Shown here one piece after another: positions 45,250 through 55,467 of a stretch of 64,000 nucleotides of DNA. Within the stretch, counting starts at the first letter, position 1. Every line of letters starts with the position of its first letter. A program made the translations under genes and the position numbers. Origin of the DNA: Deltaproteobacteria bacterium (GTDB lineage: Bacteria > Myxococcota_A > Polyangia > JAAYKL01); assembly GCA_016935665.1 (NCBI GenBank), contig JAFGQN010000081.1:27371-91370 (forward strand). Direction: 5' to 3'. The notes beneath the pieces were generated by a model that searched no databases, was not told the DNA's origin, and saw only the letters and a program-made list of their open reading frames with translations.

Positions 45250-45419
45250 CGTACCCGCGCTTTAACTTTTTTCAACATCTACCGATTAATTCATCATCCA
45301 TAAACCGGATACATAACAGAATTGTCCGTTCGCAGTTTATACCTTGTTTTGCCGCATATTGCACTGCCCAGTGCTTTTCACTTGCGAAAGAGCGGTTCCG
45401 TCGTTAACTTCTCTTTGTC

Positions 45420-46235
45420 ATGCCTGAATTGCCCGAAGTGGAAACCATTCGACAACAGTTGCTGCCTTGCCTGCCGGCCAAAATCAAACAGACGCGCTAC
45501 TCCAGGGTAGTTGGCTCCATCCTTAAAACGAAAATGTTTTCCCCCACCGGTAAAACCATCGCCACCATTTCCCGCAAGGGAAAACTCCTCGACTTTATCT
45601 TTGCGGATGGCACCCACATGATTTCCGGTCTGGGAATGAGCGGCGGATGGCGATATTCATTTTTACCGATAACAGCCAAACACACCCATATTCAGTTCAC
45701 CTGTGAAAACGCCAACGGGCAAATCTATCTGGCCTACGTGGATCCCAGACGGTTTGGAAACTGTCACCTGCTCGACGGTCAAAACGCCGAGCGCCAACTG
45801 GCCCGGCTGGGAGTGGATGTGAGTACCAAAGAGTTTAATGTGGATTATGTGGCCGCCTTATGCAATCGATTTCCAAATCGCGAAATTAAACCGTTTTTAC
45901 TCGATCAGGCATGCTTTGCCGGTGTGGGCAACTATATGGCCTGCGAAGTCCTCGCACACAGCCGGATTCACCCCGAAAGGATGTCGCACACGCTTTGCGC
46001 CAAAGAATATCGGCAACTGGTCCGGGCCATGCAGCTGGTGGTAGGCGGAAGTCTTAAAAAACGGGGACTGACATTTAGCGGCGGCTATACCGATGCCAAA
46101 GGAGAAAAAGGCGCCGCCCTTAACAACCTGGTGGTGTTCCACCAGAAAATATGCGGGCTTTGCCAAACCACCGAAGTAACACGGATACTGCAAAAAGGAC
46201 GGACCACCTGGTATTGCCCTCACTGCCAAAAATAA
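45420..46235 (+). CDS. mutM: Formamidopyrimidine-DNA glycosylase
   Basis: Base-excision repair enzyme that removes 8-oxoguanine and formamidopyrimidines and cuts the abasic site. The N-terminus MPELPEVETIRQQL carries the catalytic Pro (P2) and Glu (E3). The beta-sandwich, the H2TH region (QACFAGVGNYMACEVLAHS) and the C-terminal zinc finger with CGLCQT and YCPHCQ are complete. 271 residues, the family size. Clear, isolated single gene on the plus strand. Confidence 0.96.
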   Translation: MPELPEVETIRQQLLPCLPAKIKQTRYSRVVGSILKTKMFSPTGKTIATISRKGKLLDFIFADGTHMISGLGMSGGWRYSFLPITAKHTHIQFTCENANGQIYLAYVDPRRFGNCHLLDGQNAERQLARLGVDVSTKEFNVDYVAALCNRFPNREIKPFLLDQACFAGVGNYMACEVLAHSRIHPERMSHTLCAKEYRQLVRAMQLVVGGSLKKRGLTFSGGYTDAKGEKGAALNNLVVFHQKICGLCQTTEVTRILQKGRTTWYCPHCQK

Positions 46236-46292
46236 TGCTATATGGATTGGCGCTTACGCTACTGTCAGGACGGGGGTCCGGGTACGATGGGA

Positions 46293-46901
46293 TTATGGCA
46301 GCAAAGGCGCCAACGTATCTAAAACCCCATCCGTGGTGTCGACACAAACGGCCTGCATTCCCACGTGTCGTGCCCCATCAATGTTTTCCTGACGATCATC
46401 CAGAAACAGCAAGGCAGAAGGCGGCAATTGTATGGATTCTATCAAAAGCTGGTAAATGGCGGCATCCGGTTTTGCCAATCCCGCTTCGCACGAAAGCACT
46501 GACGCATCGAACAACTGGTCCATCTGGCGTTCGTGAAAATAAATCGCCGCCTCCGGCTCGGTGTTCGACAAAAAACCTGTCTTATATCCATTGGCTTTCA
46601 GTCTGGAGATGACCGCCAGCACTTCTTTGCGAAATCGAAACACCGCACGCAATGCCTGCGCCCATAGAGAGTGTTCCAAAATGACACCTGTGGACTGCCC
46701 GCATTCGTCACATACCGTTTCCCAAAGCTGACGCTCAGAGAATATTCCCTGCTGGTACAGGGGCAGATGTTTCCCAATGGATGCGCTCCCTGTTGCAGTG
46801 GGAATCCCCAGCTGCTTAGAACAATACGCCTGCAACGCCGTGCTGGGTTCGTCAATGATGACGCCCCCCCAATCAAATACAACGCCTCTGACAGATGTCA
46901 T
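46293..46901 (-). CDS. HAD-superfamily hydrolase (HAD-IA type)
   Basis: The first motif is VVFDWGGVIID (nucleophile D10), followed by a helical cap, motif II in GFLSNTE (Ser/Thr), the conserved Lys in CEAGLAKPDAAIY, and motif IV LLFLDDRQENIDGA. This is the epoxide-hydrolase-like HAD-IA subgroup (YihX-like), which usually dephosphorylates sugar phosphates. 202 residues, full length. Substrate unknown. Confidence 0.9.
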   Translation of the reverse strand: MTSVRGVVFDWGGVIIDEPSTALQAYCSKQLGIPTATGSASIGKHLPLYQQGIFSERQLWETVCDECGQSTGVILEHSLWAQALRAVFRFRKEVLAVISRLKANGYKTGFLSNTEPEAAIYFHERQMDQLFDASVLSCEAGLAKPDAAIYQLLIESIQLPPSALLFLDDRQENIDGARHVGMQAVCVDTTDGVLDTLAPLLP

Positions 46902-47032
46902 TTCGGTTTACCGATTCTCCCTTGTCAACTGCCCAGCCTGTAATGGTTTCCAAACAGCCGCTTTTGTTTCTTCCTTCTCCTGGTATAATCACAATGTCAC
47001 GGTTGTCGACCAGGAGCGGCGCCTTTTTCAAA

Positions 47033-47761
47033 TCAGACCGCTCTATTGGATTCACTGGGAAATGCCGTTTTAATATGCGAAAAGAATCGTTCTGCAGCGA
47101 CAAAAACACAAAAGGAGACGGCCCAGCCACCAATCACATCAATGGTGTAGTGCAGGTGACTCAAAAAGACCACTGCCACTACGACAATATGACCGGCCAA
47201 CGCGACGATGCGCAATCGCGGATACTGCCAGCAGTACAACAGCAATAAAAAGGTGGAGGCGGTATGACCCGAGAAAAAAAGGTCTTTAGTGAGGTATACA
47301 TGAGCGGCATCCGTTGTCAGCGCTGAAAAGGGGTTGATAATCTGCAGCCAGCCGGTGAGCAGTTCAGATATCGGCTTTCCCGCATTGACATCCCGGCCGC
47401 TCACCGGGCCCAGTCCGGTCACAAAAATACTGATGCCGCGCAGCAGACTAACCACGCCGCCCGCATAGAGAAATTCGACAAAACGCTGCCGATTCAACTT
47501 CCACAGCACTGCCGCCACCGGGATGTAACAGAACACCCACAGGTGATAGTTATACTTTGCAATGGTGGGAATCAACGGCACCAGCGATAGAACACGATCA
47601 TGCAGTGTGGGTGCGGACAGACCTTCACCAATCACTGCAATGAGTACCATAACGGAATGGCAACAGTACCGCCATGCAAAGGCAAGGGGAATATTGTCCC
47701 AAATACCGTTTTTTTTCTTTGAAGAGGGTTTTAAAGAAAATTTTTTTCTGACAGAATTCAT
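47033..47761 (-). CDS. PAP2_C-type membrane phosphatase-like protein (sphingomyelin synthase-like)
   Basis: Five to six membrane helices and the C-terminal lipid phosphatase signature: LFFSGHTASTFLLLLYCW (first His), then HLHYTIDVIGGW (second His and Asp). This is the PAP2_C arrangement found in sphingomyelin-synthase-like proteins. It probably transfers or removes a phosphate head group on a lipid. The start is uncertain: MNSVRKKFSLKPSS at 47761 is assumed; a GTG at 47827 would add 22 residues with no clear ribosome site. 242 residues. Confidence 0.78.
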   Translation of the reverse strand: MNSVRKKFSLKPSSKKKNGIWDNIPLAFAWRYCCHSVMVLIAVIGEGLSAPTLHDRVLSLVPLIPTIAKYNYHLWVFCYIPVAAVLWKLNRQRFVEFLYAGGVVSLLRGISIFVTGLGPVSGRDVNAGKPISELLTGWLQIINPFSALTTDAAHVYLTKDLFFSGHTASTFLLLLYCWQYPRLRIVALAGHIVVVAVVFLSHLHYTIDVIGGWAVSFCVFVAAERFFSHIKTAFPSESNRAV

Positions 47762-47923
47762 AATGCACTCGCTGTGACGCAGCTTAATTACAATAGTCAA
47801 ACCAATTAGTCCACCACTCATCAACACGGGTTGCGCCGTTTAGGTTCAGGCAGAAAAAATGGCCGTCATGGCAAATAAAAAAACTTTGTTCTGCGCCCCC
47901 CAATTGAGGTAACCTTAAAAAAG

Positions 47924-49654
47924 ATGCGAAATGGATTAATTCAATATCTGATTTTAGTGGCCAGTATCCTTTGGGGATTCATGTGCAGTTCTCAACATTT
48001 TGAGGCGATTTCGTCACAGGTTGGGCAAACCGAAACACCGGACACCTCCCGAAAAGAAGACACCGACACTGAAGAGGAACAGGCAAGAAATATCGCCGTC
48101 CCCTCGGATGCCCGATTTGATGCAGCCGGTCCTTCTTTGGATGAATTCAGAGAATTGTCTCTGTCCGTGGTGGGCAATGGCACACTGGAATCCTGCAACG
48201 ACGCCAGTTTGCGAGCCGCAATGGATGAGATCAATTTAAGAGGCGAAGGGCAAATAGAGTTTCGTTGCGGAGAAGACTTCCAACGAATCGAAATTGAAGA
48301 GCCCCTTAGCGTGGAAAGCAACGTGCGTCTATGGATTCACGGAACGTTGAGCAATACTCGCAAGCCTATGGTGGCGCTGGATGGTCGCGAGGAGAATCAC
48401 ATCTGGGACATGAAAGCGGGTAGTCAGGTAGCATTCGACAGGCTCACCTTCGCCAACGGTCGGAATCGGAAAAAAAGGAATGGAGGGGCCATTTTCGCAT
48501 CGGGTCTTCCTGAATCAACCGATGGCGCATCCGGCGGGCATCTGATAATTTCTGAATGCGTGTTCCTCAACAATAAAGCATCAAGTGAACTGGGCGGCGC
48601 CGTTTATGCCGATCATCTGGATAACGTAAGAGTGTATCGTTCTGTGTTTGAAGAAAACTGGGGAGGATACGGTGGGGCCATGTATTTGAACGAAACCGGA
48701 TTCGATATCGTTAACAGTGATTTCGTGGCCAATTCAGTCAAATCCGAAGGGGGAGCACTCTGGATTCAAAACACTTTGACGCTCAATGGAAAACACCTTT
48801 CACTCACAGGCGTGCGATTTGATGGCAACCGCTCCACCGAAAGCGGTAGCGCCATGGCGGTGCGTCAGCATGACAACGCGGATCTGGTACTGACCGAGTG
48901 CGAATTGAGCCAGAATAAAATCGAACCACAACCTGAAAACACCCGCACAGGCGAAGGTACCCTGTATATCCGGGGCGGCAGACTGGAATTGAGGTCGTGT
49001 TCGTTTCTCAACAACCTGGCAGTCAATGGTGTCGGCGCCGTCTATGTACAATCCAGCCGGGGCCTGGTTGCCGAAAACTGCACGTTTTATAAAAATACTA
49101 CCCAAAAGGGCCAAAGTGGCGCTCTGTATCAAAACGATGCCAATGCATCGGAAATTGTCAACAGTACCTTCTATCGAAACCAGGGCGGTAAAGTCGGCGC
49201 CATTTACCGTTCAAATCCCCTTGCTCTCACGATTCGCAATACTATTTTTTACGAAAACATGTCTGGCGGCAATACCCCCCAAAGCTGCAATGCTGAATTT
49301 CAGGAAACGGACGTCTCTCTACTCGGTGACACAGATACCGGCGCAACCGAAATTGTGGAAAGCAGCAACCTCGAATATGCCAACAGGACATACCCACTGA
49401 ATCAATACTGCACTGCAAAAATTTTAACAAAAGATCCGGATCTTCATGACAAAGCCGAGACGAATAATGGATTTGTATCCACCATCAGATTGAACCGCGA
49501 TTCATATGCGCGAAATAGAGGCCGAAACTGTCCCCTCACCGATGCCCGTGGAAAACTTCGTTCCGAGGACGCGTCCGACACCAACGCGGATACGAATCAG
49601 GACGCCACGTGCGATGCTGGAGCGTATGAATTTGTCGAAAACGGCAGCATTTAA
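47924..49654 (+). CDS. Beta-helix (polymorphic-outer-membrane-protein-like) lipoprotein
   Basis: Signal MRNGLIQYLILVASILWGF with a loose lipobox GFMC (Cys21) and an acidic linker (TSRKEDTDTEEEQ). The mature part is built of rungs such as NGGAIFASGL, ELGGAVYADHLDNVRVYRS, GYGGAMYLNETGFDIVNSDF and EGGALWIQNT. The 'GGA[IVM]' rungs are those of Pmp/adhesin-type right-handed beta-helices, ending with NRGRNCPLTDARGKLRS and CDAGAYEFVE, as in many 'choice-of-anchor Q' proteins. Likely a surface adhesin or ligand-binding protein, lipid-anchored here. 576 residues. Confidence 0.85.
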   Translation: MRNGLIQYLILVASILWGFMCSSQHFEAISSQVGQTETPDTSRKEDTDTEEEQARNIAVPSDARFDAAGPSLDEFRELSLSVVGNGTLESCNDASLRAAMDEINLRGEGQIEFRCGEDFQRIEIEEPLSVESNVRLWIHGTLSNTRKPMVALDGREENHIWDMKAGSQVAFDRLTFANGRNRKKRNGGAIFASGLPESTDGASGGHLIISECVFLNNKASSELGGAVYADHLDNVRVYRSVFEENWGGYGGAMYLNETGFDIVNSDFVANSVKSEGGALWIQNTLTLNGKHLSLTGVRFDGNRSTESGSAMAVRQHDNADLVLTECELSQNKIEPQPENTRTGEGTLYIRGGRLELRSCSFLNNLAVNGVGAVYVQSSRGLVAENCTFYKNTTQKGQSGALYQNDANASEIVNSTFYRNQGGKVGAIYRSNPLALTIRNTIFYENMSGGNTPQSCNAEFQETDVSLLGDTDTGATEIVESSNLEYANRTYPLNQYCTAKILTKDPDLHDKAETNNGFVSTIRLNRDSYARNRGRNCPLTDARGKLRSEDASDTNADTNQDATCDAGAYEFVENGSI

Positions 49655-49735
49655 AAAATTTCTCGCTCGTTCAGCGTGAAAAATACATCAGAGGTGTCTT
49701 TTTAAAAAAAACTGGTATCGCAAGAAGACCCTACC

Positions 49736-49792
49736 AAAAAAAAGGCCTCCTACCCTTAACAAAGTCAGCCATGTCAAACAGGGATAGGAGGC
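49736..49792 (-). terminator. Rho-independent terminator with a 25-base loop (khpA transcript)
   Basis: On the minus strand GCCTCCTATCCC pairs with GGGTAGGAGGC (one bulged base) around a 25-base loop, then eight Ts follow directly. The stem is at 49745-49755 and 49781-49792, the T-run at 49736-49743. It lies about 140 bases after the khpA stop. The distance leaves room for a small RNA. A second small inverted repeat (GTGCAT/ATGCAC, 49796-49817) is just upstream. Confidence 0.75.
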
Positions 49793-49932
49793 TCCGTGCA
49801 TGCACCAATGTATGCACTTGTACGAAAGTATTGCACTTAAAAAAAAAAAATTCAAATTCTTTTCCAAAAAGAATAATGCTTCAATTGGACTGAGATGAAC
49901 TGCAGAGATGCGCCATTGCAGGGAATACCACG

Positions 49933-50169
49933 CTACTCAATAACATCAAGCATCACACGCTTGTTTAGCTTGGCAGCGGCGGCATTAATGATTGTTCTGA
50001 TGGATTGAATGTTGCGTCCTTTTTTCCCAATAATGTTTCCCAAACACTGGGTGGATACCCGCAACTCAATCACCGTCGATTTGTCACCGTCCACTTCTTT
50101 CACTTCCACAGTCTCTGGTTCATCTACCAGTGCCTTCGCAATCACTTCAACTAATTCTTTCAACTCCAT
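49933..50169 (-). CDS. khpA: KH-domain RNA-binding protein KhpA
   Basis: A 78-residue single KH domain: MELKELVEVIAKALVDEPE, then LRVSTQCLGNIIGKKGRN with the GxxG loop at 48-51 (GKKG), then IQSIRTIINAAAAKLNKR. This is the YlqC/KhpA family, which binds RNA with KhpB or alone. GAGGTG lies four bases before the ATG. Usually khpA sits beside rpsP/ffh; here it is alone, with a strong terminator after it. Confidence 0.93.
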   Translation of the reverse strand: MELKELVEVIAKALVDEPETVEVKEVDGDKSTVIELRVSTQCLGNIIGKKGRNIQSIRTIINAAAAKLNKRVMLDVIE

Positions 50170-50372
50170 GATTCACCTCTGTCTCCGGCAAAGCCGGTGT
50201 GCAAAAAACGATCGAACAAGAGTATTCGGTACTCCAACTGTTCTAACTTCAAACGGACATCTGCAAATTATAAAAGCGAAAAAGTTTTTTTTTCAAGCAA
50301 GAGTTCGAAAAAGAACAGATTTGTAAAAAAGCTCAATAAGGGGAAAAAATCTGACCGAGTTGTAGCAGGAAT

Positions 50373-50990
50373 TTAAAAAGACAGTGATGGTAAATTGTTT
50401 TCAATCTGTTTCACAATAGATTCAGGTGATGTGGAGACCAAAATGGGGACATCAATGACAGGCACTCCATTGGCCGCAAACCAGTCGCATAGCGGTGCAG
50501 TGCGCTCAATGAAGATTTGCAACTTCTTTTGAACCAGTAGCAACGCATCATCCGTTCGAGCGGTGCGATCATTGCCGGCATTGGTCAAGATACGTGCCAT
50601 CACCACTTCAGGCGAACACTGCAGACGCAGGACAGCCTGAATATCAAACCATGGCGCCACATCCTTCGCCTGGTCCACATGACGTGGCAAACCATTGAGC
50701 ACAACGGCTTTGGCGGGCGTATTCCGGTTAAAATGGGTAATAATCTTCTTCGCAAGGTAAAACGTTTGCTTTTCGAGCAATGCGCCTTTTTCAAGAATGT
50801 CTTTAAGAAAACGGACATCCGAAGAAGAAATGCCGCTGTCCCGCGTTCCAGCGGCGGTCTGACGAAGCAGTTCGCCAAAATCAAAATGCGCATATTCAAT
50901 TCGGTTCAAACCATGCTGGGCAATATAATCCCCCAGCGGCGTCTTCCCACTTCCGGTGGGACCAATTAAAAGAATTGCTGTTTTTTTCAT
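50373..50990 (-). CDS. Adenylate kinase-like nucleoside monophosphate kinase
   Basis: Transfers phosphate between nucleotides. P-loop GPTGSGKT (10-17), NMP-bind region (DFGELLRQTAAGTRDSG), VLNGLPRHVDQA with the family 'DGFPR'-like block as NGLPR, and a short LID (GNDRTARTDDALLLVQKKL). The start at 50990 has GAGGA upstream; a longer frame would overlap the phosphoesterase by 54 bases. It follows that gene by one base (TGA A ATG), so the two are coupled. Divergent from classical Adk (NGLPR in place of DGFPR), so the acceptor nucleotide is unclear. 205 residues. Confidence 0.82.
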   Translation of the reverse strand: MKKTAILLIGPTGSGKTPLGDYIAQHGLNRIEYAHFDFGELLRQTAAGTRDSGISSSDVRFLKDILEKGALLEKQTFYLAKKIITHFNRNTPAKAVVLNGLPRHVDQAKDVAPWFDIQAVLRLQCSPEVVMARILTNAGNDRTARTDDALLLVQKKLQIFIERTAPLCDWFAANGVPVIDVPILVSTSPESIVKQIENNLPSLSF

Positions 50991-50991
50991 T

Positions 50992-52176
50992 TCAATTTTC
51001 CTCGCGATGCAATGTGATAAGCGTGATTTCAGATGTCGTTCCAAGTCGCATGGGCGGCCCCCAGTATCCGGTGCCCTGATTAATGTACAGCTGGCTGCGG
51101 TGGTTGTACTGGATATGCCCCTTCAGAAACGGTTGCTGCAAACGCACCAGATAGTTGAACGGCCAAATCTGACCGCCATGGGTATGACCGCTTAATACCA
51201 GCCCCACATCTGCCTGAGCGGCATCATGTATAATTTTAGGTTGATGACAGAGCAACACCACTTCCTGCTCGGCATTGCGCCCCGCCAGTGCTTTTTCCAA
51301 ATCCAGGCCTTCGACGTCATCGAAACGATTTGCCTGGTAATCATTAACACCGGCCAGCAGCAATGGATGCTTAACGTCACCAATTTCCACCGCACGATTA
51401 TCCAGCACCAAAATGCCAAGCGTTTGCAAAAAAATCGTCCACTCATTGGCGCGAAAATAATACTCGTGATTTCCAGTGACGAAAAAGACGCCCTGGGGCG
51501 CCTTGAGTGCGGCCAATGGGCGAACCTCCTTTTGAAGCGTGTTCACATAACCGTCAACGAGATCCCCAGTGATAACAATGAGGTCGGGTTTTAATGAATT
51601 CACTTTCGAAACGACATGCGACAGATACTCGCCATCAAGCGTCAAACCAATGTGGATATCGGATATTTGAACCATACGCAATCCGTTGAGCGCCTCTGGC
51701 AGTTTTGCCAATCGAATATCCTGCCGAATGACGGTTGCGTCTTTTTGAACTGTAATAAACGATGCGGCGCTTAAACTGCCCGACAACCCCAGCGTTCCCG
51801 CTGCGGCAATTTTCTTTAGGGACTGCCTTTTTTCCGAATCAATCGGTGCAGTCGCAACGTCGCCTGCGGCACTCGAAAACCGCCCAATCAGATAGCGCAC
51901 CAGGAAGAATAAATCAACCATCACAAGTGATGTGACCACAAACAGCATCGTGCCCATCCAGAGCAGTGGCATGAAGGAAACCACCTTAGCCGTCTCTGCG
52001 CTCATCATTCGCGCTGTCATCATAGTGGCGGGAATCGAAATGGCCAATGCGGCCACCGAAATGGTGCCGGCAAACCTTAACCCTGGGTTCAATGCGGTGT
52101 CTTTAACCAGGCGTTTCCAGATATAATAATGAATCAACCCGGTAATCATAATAAAAAAAAGTCCAAACAGAATCAT
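50992..52176 (-). CDS. Membrane-anchored calcineurin-like metallophosphoesterase
   Basis: Four membrane helices (first about 130 residues) precede a calcineurin-like domain with all metal motifs: MVQISDIHIG, VITGDLVDG, FFVTGNHEYYF, VVLLCHQPKI and VLSGHTHGGQIWPF. It resembles the YaeI/YkuE group, which acts on lipids or nucleotides at the membrane. A KRQSLKKIAAAG stretch precedes the domain, loosely like a Tat signal but without the second Arg. The start is uncertain: ATG at 52176 (MILFGLFFIM) is preferred to a GTG 10 codons upstream. Coupled to the adenylate kinase-like gene. Confidence 0.85.
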   Translation of the reverse strand: MILFGLFFIMITGLIHYYIWKRLVKDTALNPGLRFAGTISVAALAISIPATMMTARMMSAETAKVVSFMPLLWMGTMLFVVTSLVMVDLFFLVRYLIGRFSSAAGDVATAPIDSEKRQSLKKIAAAGTLGLSGSLSAASFITVQKDATVIRQDIRLAKLPEALNGLRMVQISDIHIGLTLDGEYLSHVVSKVNSLKPDLIVITGDLVDGYVNTLQKEVRPLAALKAPQGVFFVTGNHEYYFRANEWTIFLQTLGILVLDNRAVEIGDVKHPLLLAGVNDYQANRFDDVEGLDLEKALAGRNAEQEVVLLCHQPKIIHDAAQADVGLVLSGHTHGGQIWPFNYLVRLQQPFLKGHIQYNHRSQLYINQGTGYWGPPMRLGTTSEITLITLHREEN

Positions 52177-52526
52177 CGGTTTCCAGTCTTCCAGTATGAC
52201 CACCACAGCGGAAGCGCTGCAGTCTTATATGCGCAATACGGCCAATGAAAAAGGTTATTTCGAAAAAGCGTTTGTCAACTCATACAATTGAACAGACGGC
52301 AAACAAAGGCAGGTTTGCGGTGCTTTCTTTCACTCATTTAAAGCTGGACACGGACAATTGTTACTATATTTTCACATATGACAGAATACATCCGTTAAGT
52401 CCGAGACCCGTCGTCGTTGCTTCATTCAAAGCGTTGCGGGCGCAAAAATGCTGTTACCGCATCAAGGTTGTGCGCACGTTTGGCAGGTCCAGCGTTTGTT
52501 TTTTGGAATGGGAGCGAAAGAAACAG
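52177..52526. other. Upstream region of the hybrid kinase (possible N-terminal extension)
   Basis: A frame in register with the kinase starts with ATG at 52245 and continues into it, encoding [17 protein letters not shown] and so on. It is basic and low in structure, with no domain features, so I take it as non-coding leader or promoter region. If it were translated, the kinase would gain 94 residues. Divergent promoters for the phosphoesterase and the kinase must lie here. Confidence 0.35.
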
Positions 52527-55232
52527 ATGGTTTTGGATTACTTTTCCTTTTTGCCCATTCTGGGAACAGCGGTATCGCTTTTCCTTGCCATATTCGTATG
52601 GCCTCGTTCAGTGGGACGACTTGAAAACAAAGTGGCCGGTCTTTTGGCGCTGGCGGTCGCCTTTTGGAATCTGGCCGACGCCATGCGCCGCATTTACCCC
52701 GGAACACAACTGGACGCCACATCGGATATGACACTGTTCTGGCAGAAAGCAGGCACCCTCGGCTCGTGTATCAGCGCGGCGCTGCTGGTCCATTTTACAT
52801 GTCTGTTCACCAATAATATCCGGCATCGGGTGAGCACTGCATGGGTGATGCTGGGATACCTCATTGCCCTGTCAGTCGTTGTACTCGAAAACACCACCTC
52901 TCTCATTACAGCCGCCACGTCCAAACACTTCTGGGGATATGCTCCTGTGGAAGGCCCGCTGTACTGGGTACATATCATCTACATTCTCGCCGCGGCAATA
53001 TCGTCCTTTGCCTTTTGTGCGCGGCATCTGATGGTCTCGGTATCGGCACGGGAGCGTCGAAAAACGAGAATGCTCATGATTGCCATTGCCGCCGCACTGC
53101 TGGGAGGAGTGCTCACCGAGTTGACCCCGCAGATTTTCCACCTGTCTATTGTTCCACTGACCACCACCGGCAGCGCAGCCACTGTCCTCATCATTTCCCT
53201 GTGGGTGATTCGGGTGGAACAAATCGCTCCCCTTTCGTTCGGTATCCGCTCCCGCCTGAATGACTTGGTGAAGGGAAGTCCGGCTGCCATTTTTACCATG
53301 GAACGCGTCAACAACGACCTGGTCTGCACTTTTGCAAGTGACAATATCACATCCATTGTGGCCCTTCCCAAAGACGGTGTTTACAACTGGTCGTTCTGGA
53401 AACAGTGTGTCTGGGCAGACGATTATCCAGCACTGGAAGCCTCCCTGCAACGCGCGCTCAGCCAGGGTTCCGACATCATCGAATATCGCATCAGCGACGA
53501 TTCAACAAACACCGTGCGCTGGGTGCATCAGGAACACACTCGGGTAGAGCACTCCGATGGCTCGATGGAAATTGTCGGATCCCTGTACGACATCACCGAG
53601 CGCCGACTCAATGAAAACGAAGCGGAGCTGACCAAAGACATCCTGGAGGCGAAGGTAAAGGAGCGCACAGAGGTATTGTCGCGCGCCGTGGCGCAGGCGC
53701 AGGCGGCGAACCAGGCCAAAAGCGAGTTTCTGGCAAACATGTCCCACGAAATCCGTACTCCAATGAACGGTATATTGGGAATGCATGAACTCCTTTTGAC
53801 GACGCCACTCAATGACGAACAGCGTCGCTATGTAAAAGCAGCCCATTCCAGCGCCCATCAGTTGCTGTGCATCATCAATGACATTCTGGATTTTTCGAAA
53901 GTGGAAGCCAGAGCGCTCGTACTGGAAAATGTCCAATTCGACCTGCACCATCTTATTGATGACCTCGGCCGCACCATGGCCATACGCGCGGCAAAAAAGA
54001 ATCTGGAGTTCATTTGCGGGTACGCGCCCAAAGTGCCCCGGCGCATACAAGGCGATCCCACTCGCCTGCGACAGATACTGATGAATCTGGTGAGTAATGC
54101 GGTAAAATTCACCCGAAGCGGCGAGGTAGCAGTGGATGTGGACGTCCATCAATGGACTGGAACCACGGTGCGATTGCAATTTTCAGTGTCGGATACGGGA
54201 ATGGGTATCCCTGCTGAACTGCAGGAAGCCATATTCGCATCGTTTTATCAGGGGGACACGTCCACCACCCGAAGATTCGGAGGAACGGGTCTGGGGCTCA
54301 CTATCTGCAGACAATTGACAGATCTGATGAACGGTGAAATTTCCATTGAAAGCCAACCAGGAAAGGGAACTGTATTTAAATGCACGATTCCGTTTGAATC
54401 ATCCCAATGTCCGAACGATGACCACCGTCTGTGCGACTTGCCGGTTCAGGTCACAATATGCGATGAAAATCCCCTCGCCAGGGGACACCTCGAACGAATA
54501 TTGAGCGCCGGCAATCTCCCCTGTGTGTCGACGTCCACTTTCGAGGAATGGTTGCAACAGGCGTCCACACTTCAGCCCCAAAGCGGTCATATCATCGGCC
54601 TGATATCAACAAATACATTAAACGGAGACGCCCCCGATGTCCTTATGCAAACCGTTGACCGCATGCGTGCCCTGTCGGCCCATGGCGTTCTGGTTATCAA
54701 TGTCACCGCCAGCGGCTTACAGAACCGGGCGCGGGATGCGGGATTTGAAGGTATTCTCACCAAACCGGTGGTCAAAGAGGAATTGCAACGGATATTGTGC
54801 CGGATAACCGATTCGTGCGTCGGTGTCCCCAGAGTGTCCAACACACCAAAGCCCGAAATACTGACGTCGGAACCAAAACGCATTTTACTGGCCGAGGACA
54901 ATCGAACCAACCAGATGGTGGCCCAAAGCATGCTGCGTAAACTGGGGTATGACGTACTGCTGGTGGAAAACGGTCAACAGGCCATTGACGCCCTTAAAAC
55001 GGACGAAAGTATTGAACTGGTCCTTATGGACTGTCAGATGCCGGTAATGGACGGCTATGCGGCCTCCAGACATATTCGCACGCAAAACAACGCAATACCA
55101 ATTGTGGCAATGACTGCAAATGCGCTGAAGGGAGATCGCGAAAAATGTCTGGAGGCGGGAATGGACGATTATCTGGCCAAACCCATTTCCCTAAGCAGTC
55201 TGCGCGAAAAACTGAATAAGTGGAAAAGATAA
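52527..55232 (+). CDS. Hybrid histidine kinase (7TM sensor, PAS, HisKA, HATPase, two receivers)
   Basis: The frame is open from 52245, but the 94 extra residues lack a membrane or domain pattern. The ATG at 52527 (GGGAG upstream) gives 901 residues starting [13 protein letters not shown]. Domains: histidine-kinase 7TM sensor (1-240), PAS (about 250-360, ending [11 protein letters not shown]), HisKA with H407 in [14 protein letters not shown], HATPase_c ([24 protein letters not shown]), a receiver-like segment (about 640-770) without the phospho-acceptor Asp, and a true receiver (ILLAEDN, D835 in [13 protein letters not shown]). It should autophosphorylate and relay inside the protein, then perhaps on to the lone receiver at 56.0 kb. 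Signal unknown. Confidence 0.9.
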   Translation: MVLDYFSFLPILGTAVSLFLAIFVWPRSVGRLENKVAGLLALAVAFWNLADAMRRIYPGTQLDATSDMTLFWQKAGTLGSCISAALLVHFTCLFTNNIRHRVSTAWVMLGYLIALSVVVLENTTSLITAATSKHFWGYAPVEGPLYWVHIIYILAAAISSFAFCARHLMVSVSARERRKTRMLMIAIAAALLGGVLTELTPQIFHLSIVPLTTTGSAATVLIISLWVIRVEQIAPLSFGIRSRLNDLVKGSPAAIFTMERVNNDLVCTFASDNITSIVALPKDGVYNWSFWKQCVWADDYPALEASLQRALSQGSDIIEYRISDDSTNTVRWVHQEHTRVEHSDGSMEIVGSLYDITERRLNENEAELTKDILEAKVKERTEVLSRAVAQAQAANQAKSEFLANMSHEIRTPMNGILGMHELLLTTPLNDEQRRYVKAAHSSAHQLLCIINDILDFSKVEARALVLENVQFDLHHLIDDLGRTMAIRAAKKNLEFICGYAPKVPRRIQGDPTRLRQILMNLVSNAVKFTRSGEVAVDVDVHQWTGTTVRLQFSVSDTGMGIPAELQEAIFASFYQGDTSTTRRFGGTGLGLTICRQLTDLMNGEISIESQPGKGTVFKCTIPFESSQCPNDDHRLCDLPVQVTICDENPLARGHLERILSAGNLPCVSTSTFEEWLQQASTLQPQSGHIIGLISTNTLNGDAPDVLMQTVDRMRALSAHGVLVINVTASGLQNRARDAGFEGILTKPVVKEELQRILCRITDSCVGVPRVSNTPKPEILTSEPKRILLAEDNRTNQMVAQSMLRKLGYDVLLVENGQQAIDALKTDESIELVLMDCQMPVMDGYAASRHIRTQNNAIPIVAMTANALKGDREKCLEAGMDDYLAKPISLSSLREKLNKWKR

Positions 55233-55278
55233 AAAGATCCCCATAAATCTGATTCGTTCGATTCCCTTTCAAAAAATC

Positions 55279-55307
55279 TTGACATGCTGCTCAAGTTTGG
55301 ACATAAA
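55279..55307 (+). promoter_or_regulatory. Sigma-70-type promoter of tRNA-Leu
   Basis: TTGACA at 55279-55284 is a perfect -35 box; CATAAA at 55302-55307 (17-base spacer) matches TATAAT at four of six positions. The tRNA begins 49 bases beyond the -10, so a short leader would be trimmed. The downstream NusG paralogue has no evident promoter of its own, so it may share this one. Confidence 0.65.
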
Positions 55308-55356
55308 GACCAAACATTTTTTGGGGTTCAACCTCAAATGTGTTCTTTAAAAATCT

Positions 55357-55440
55357 GCGCGGATGGCGGAACTGGTAGACGCGCCAGGTTGAGGGCCTGG
55401 TGAAGGAGACTTCATGGGGGTTCGAGTCCCCCTCCGCGCA
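55357..55440 (+). tRNA. tRNA-Leu(GAG)
   Basis: A full cloverleaf: acceptor stem GCGCGGA/TCCGCGC, D arm GCG GAACTGGTAGA CGC, anticodon stem CCAGG/CCTGG with loop TTGAGGG (anticodon GAG at 55391-55393), a long variable arm typical of class II tRNA, T arm GGGGG TTCGAGT CCCCC, and discriminator A. No CCA is encoded. It reads CUC and CUU leucine codons. Confidence 0.97.
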
Positions 55441-55467
55441 CTTTGTCTCCATGAAAGGATAACTGAT

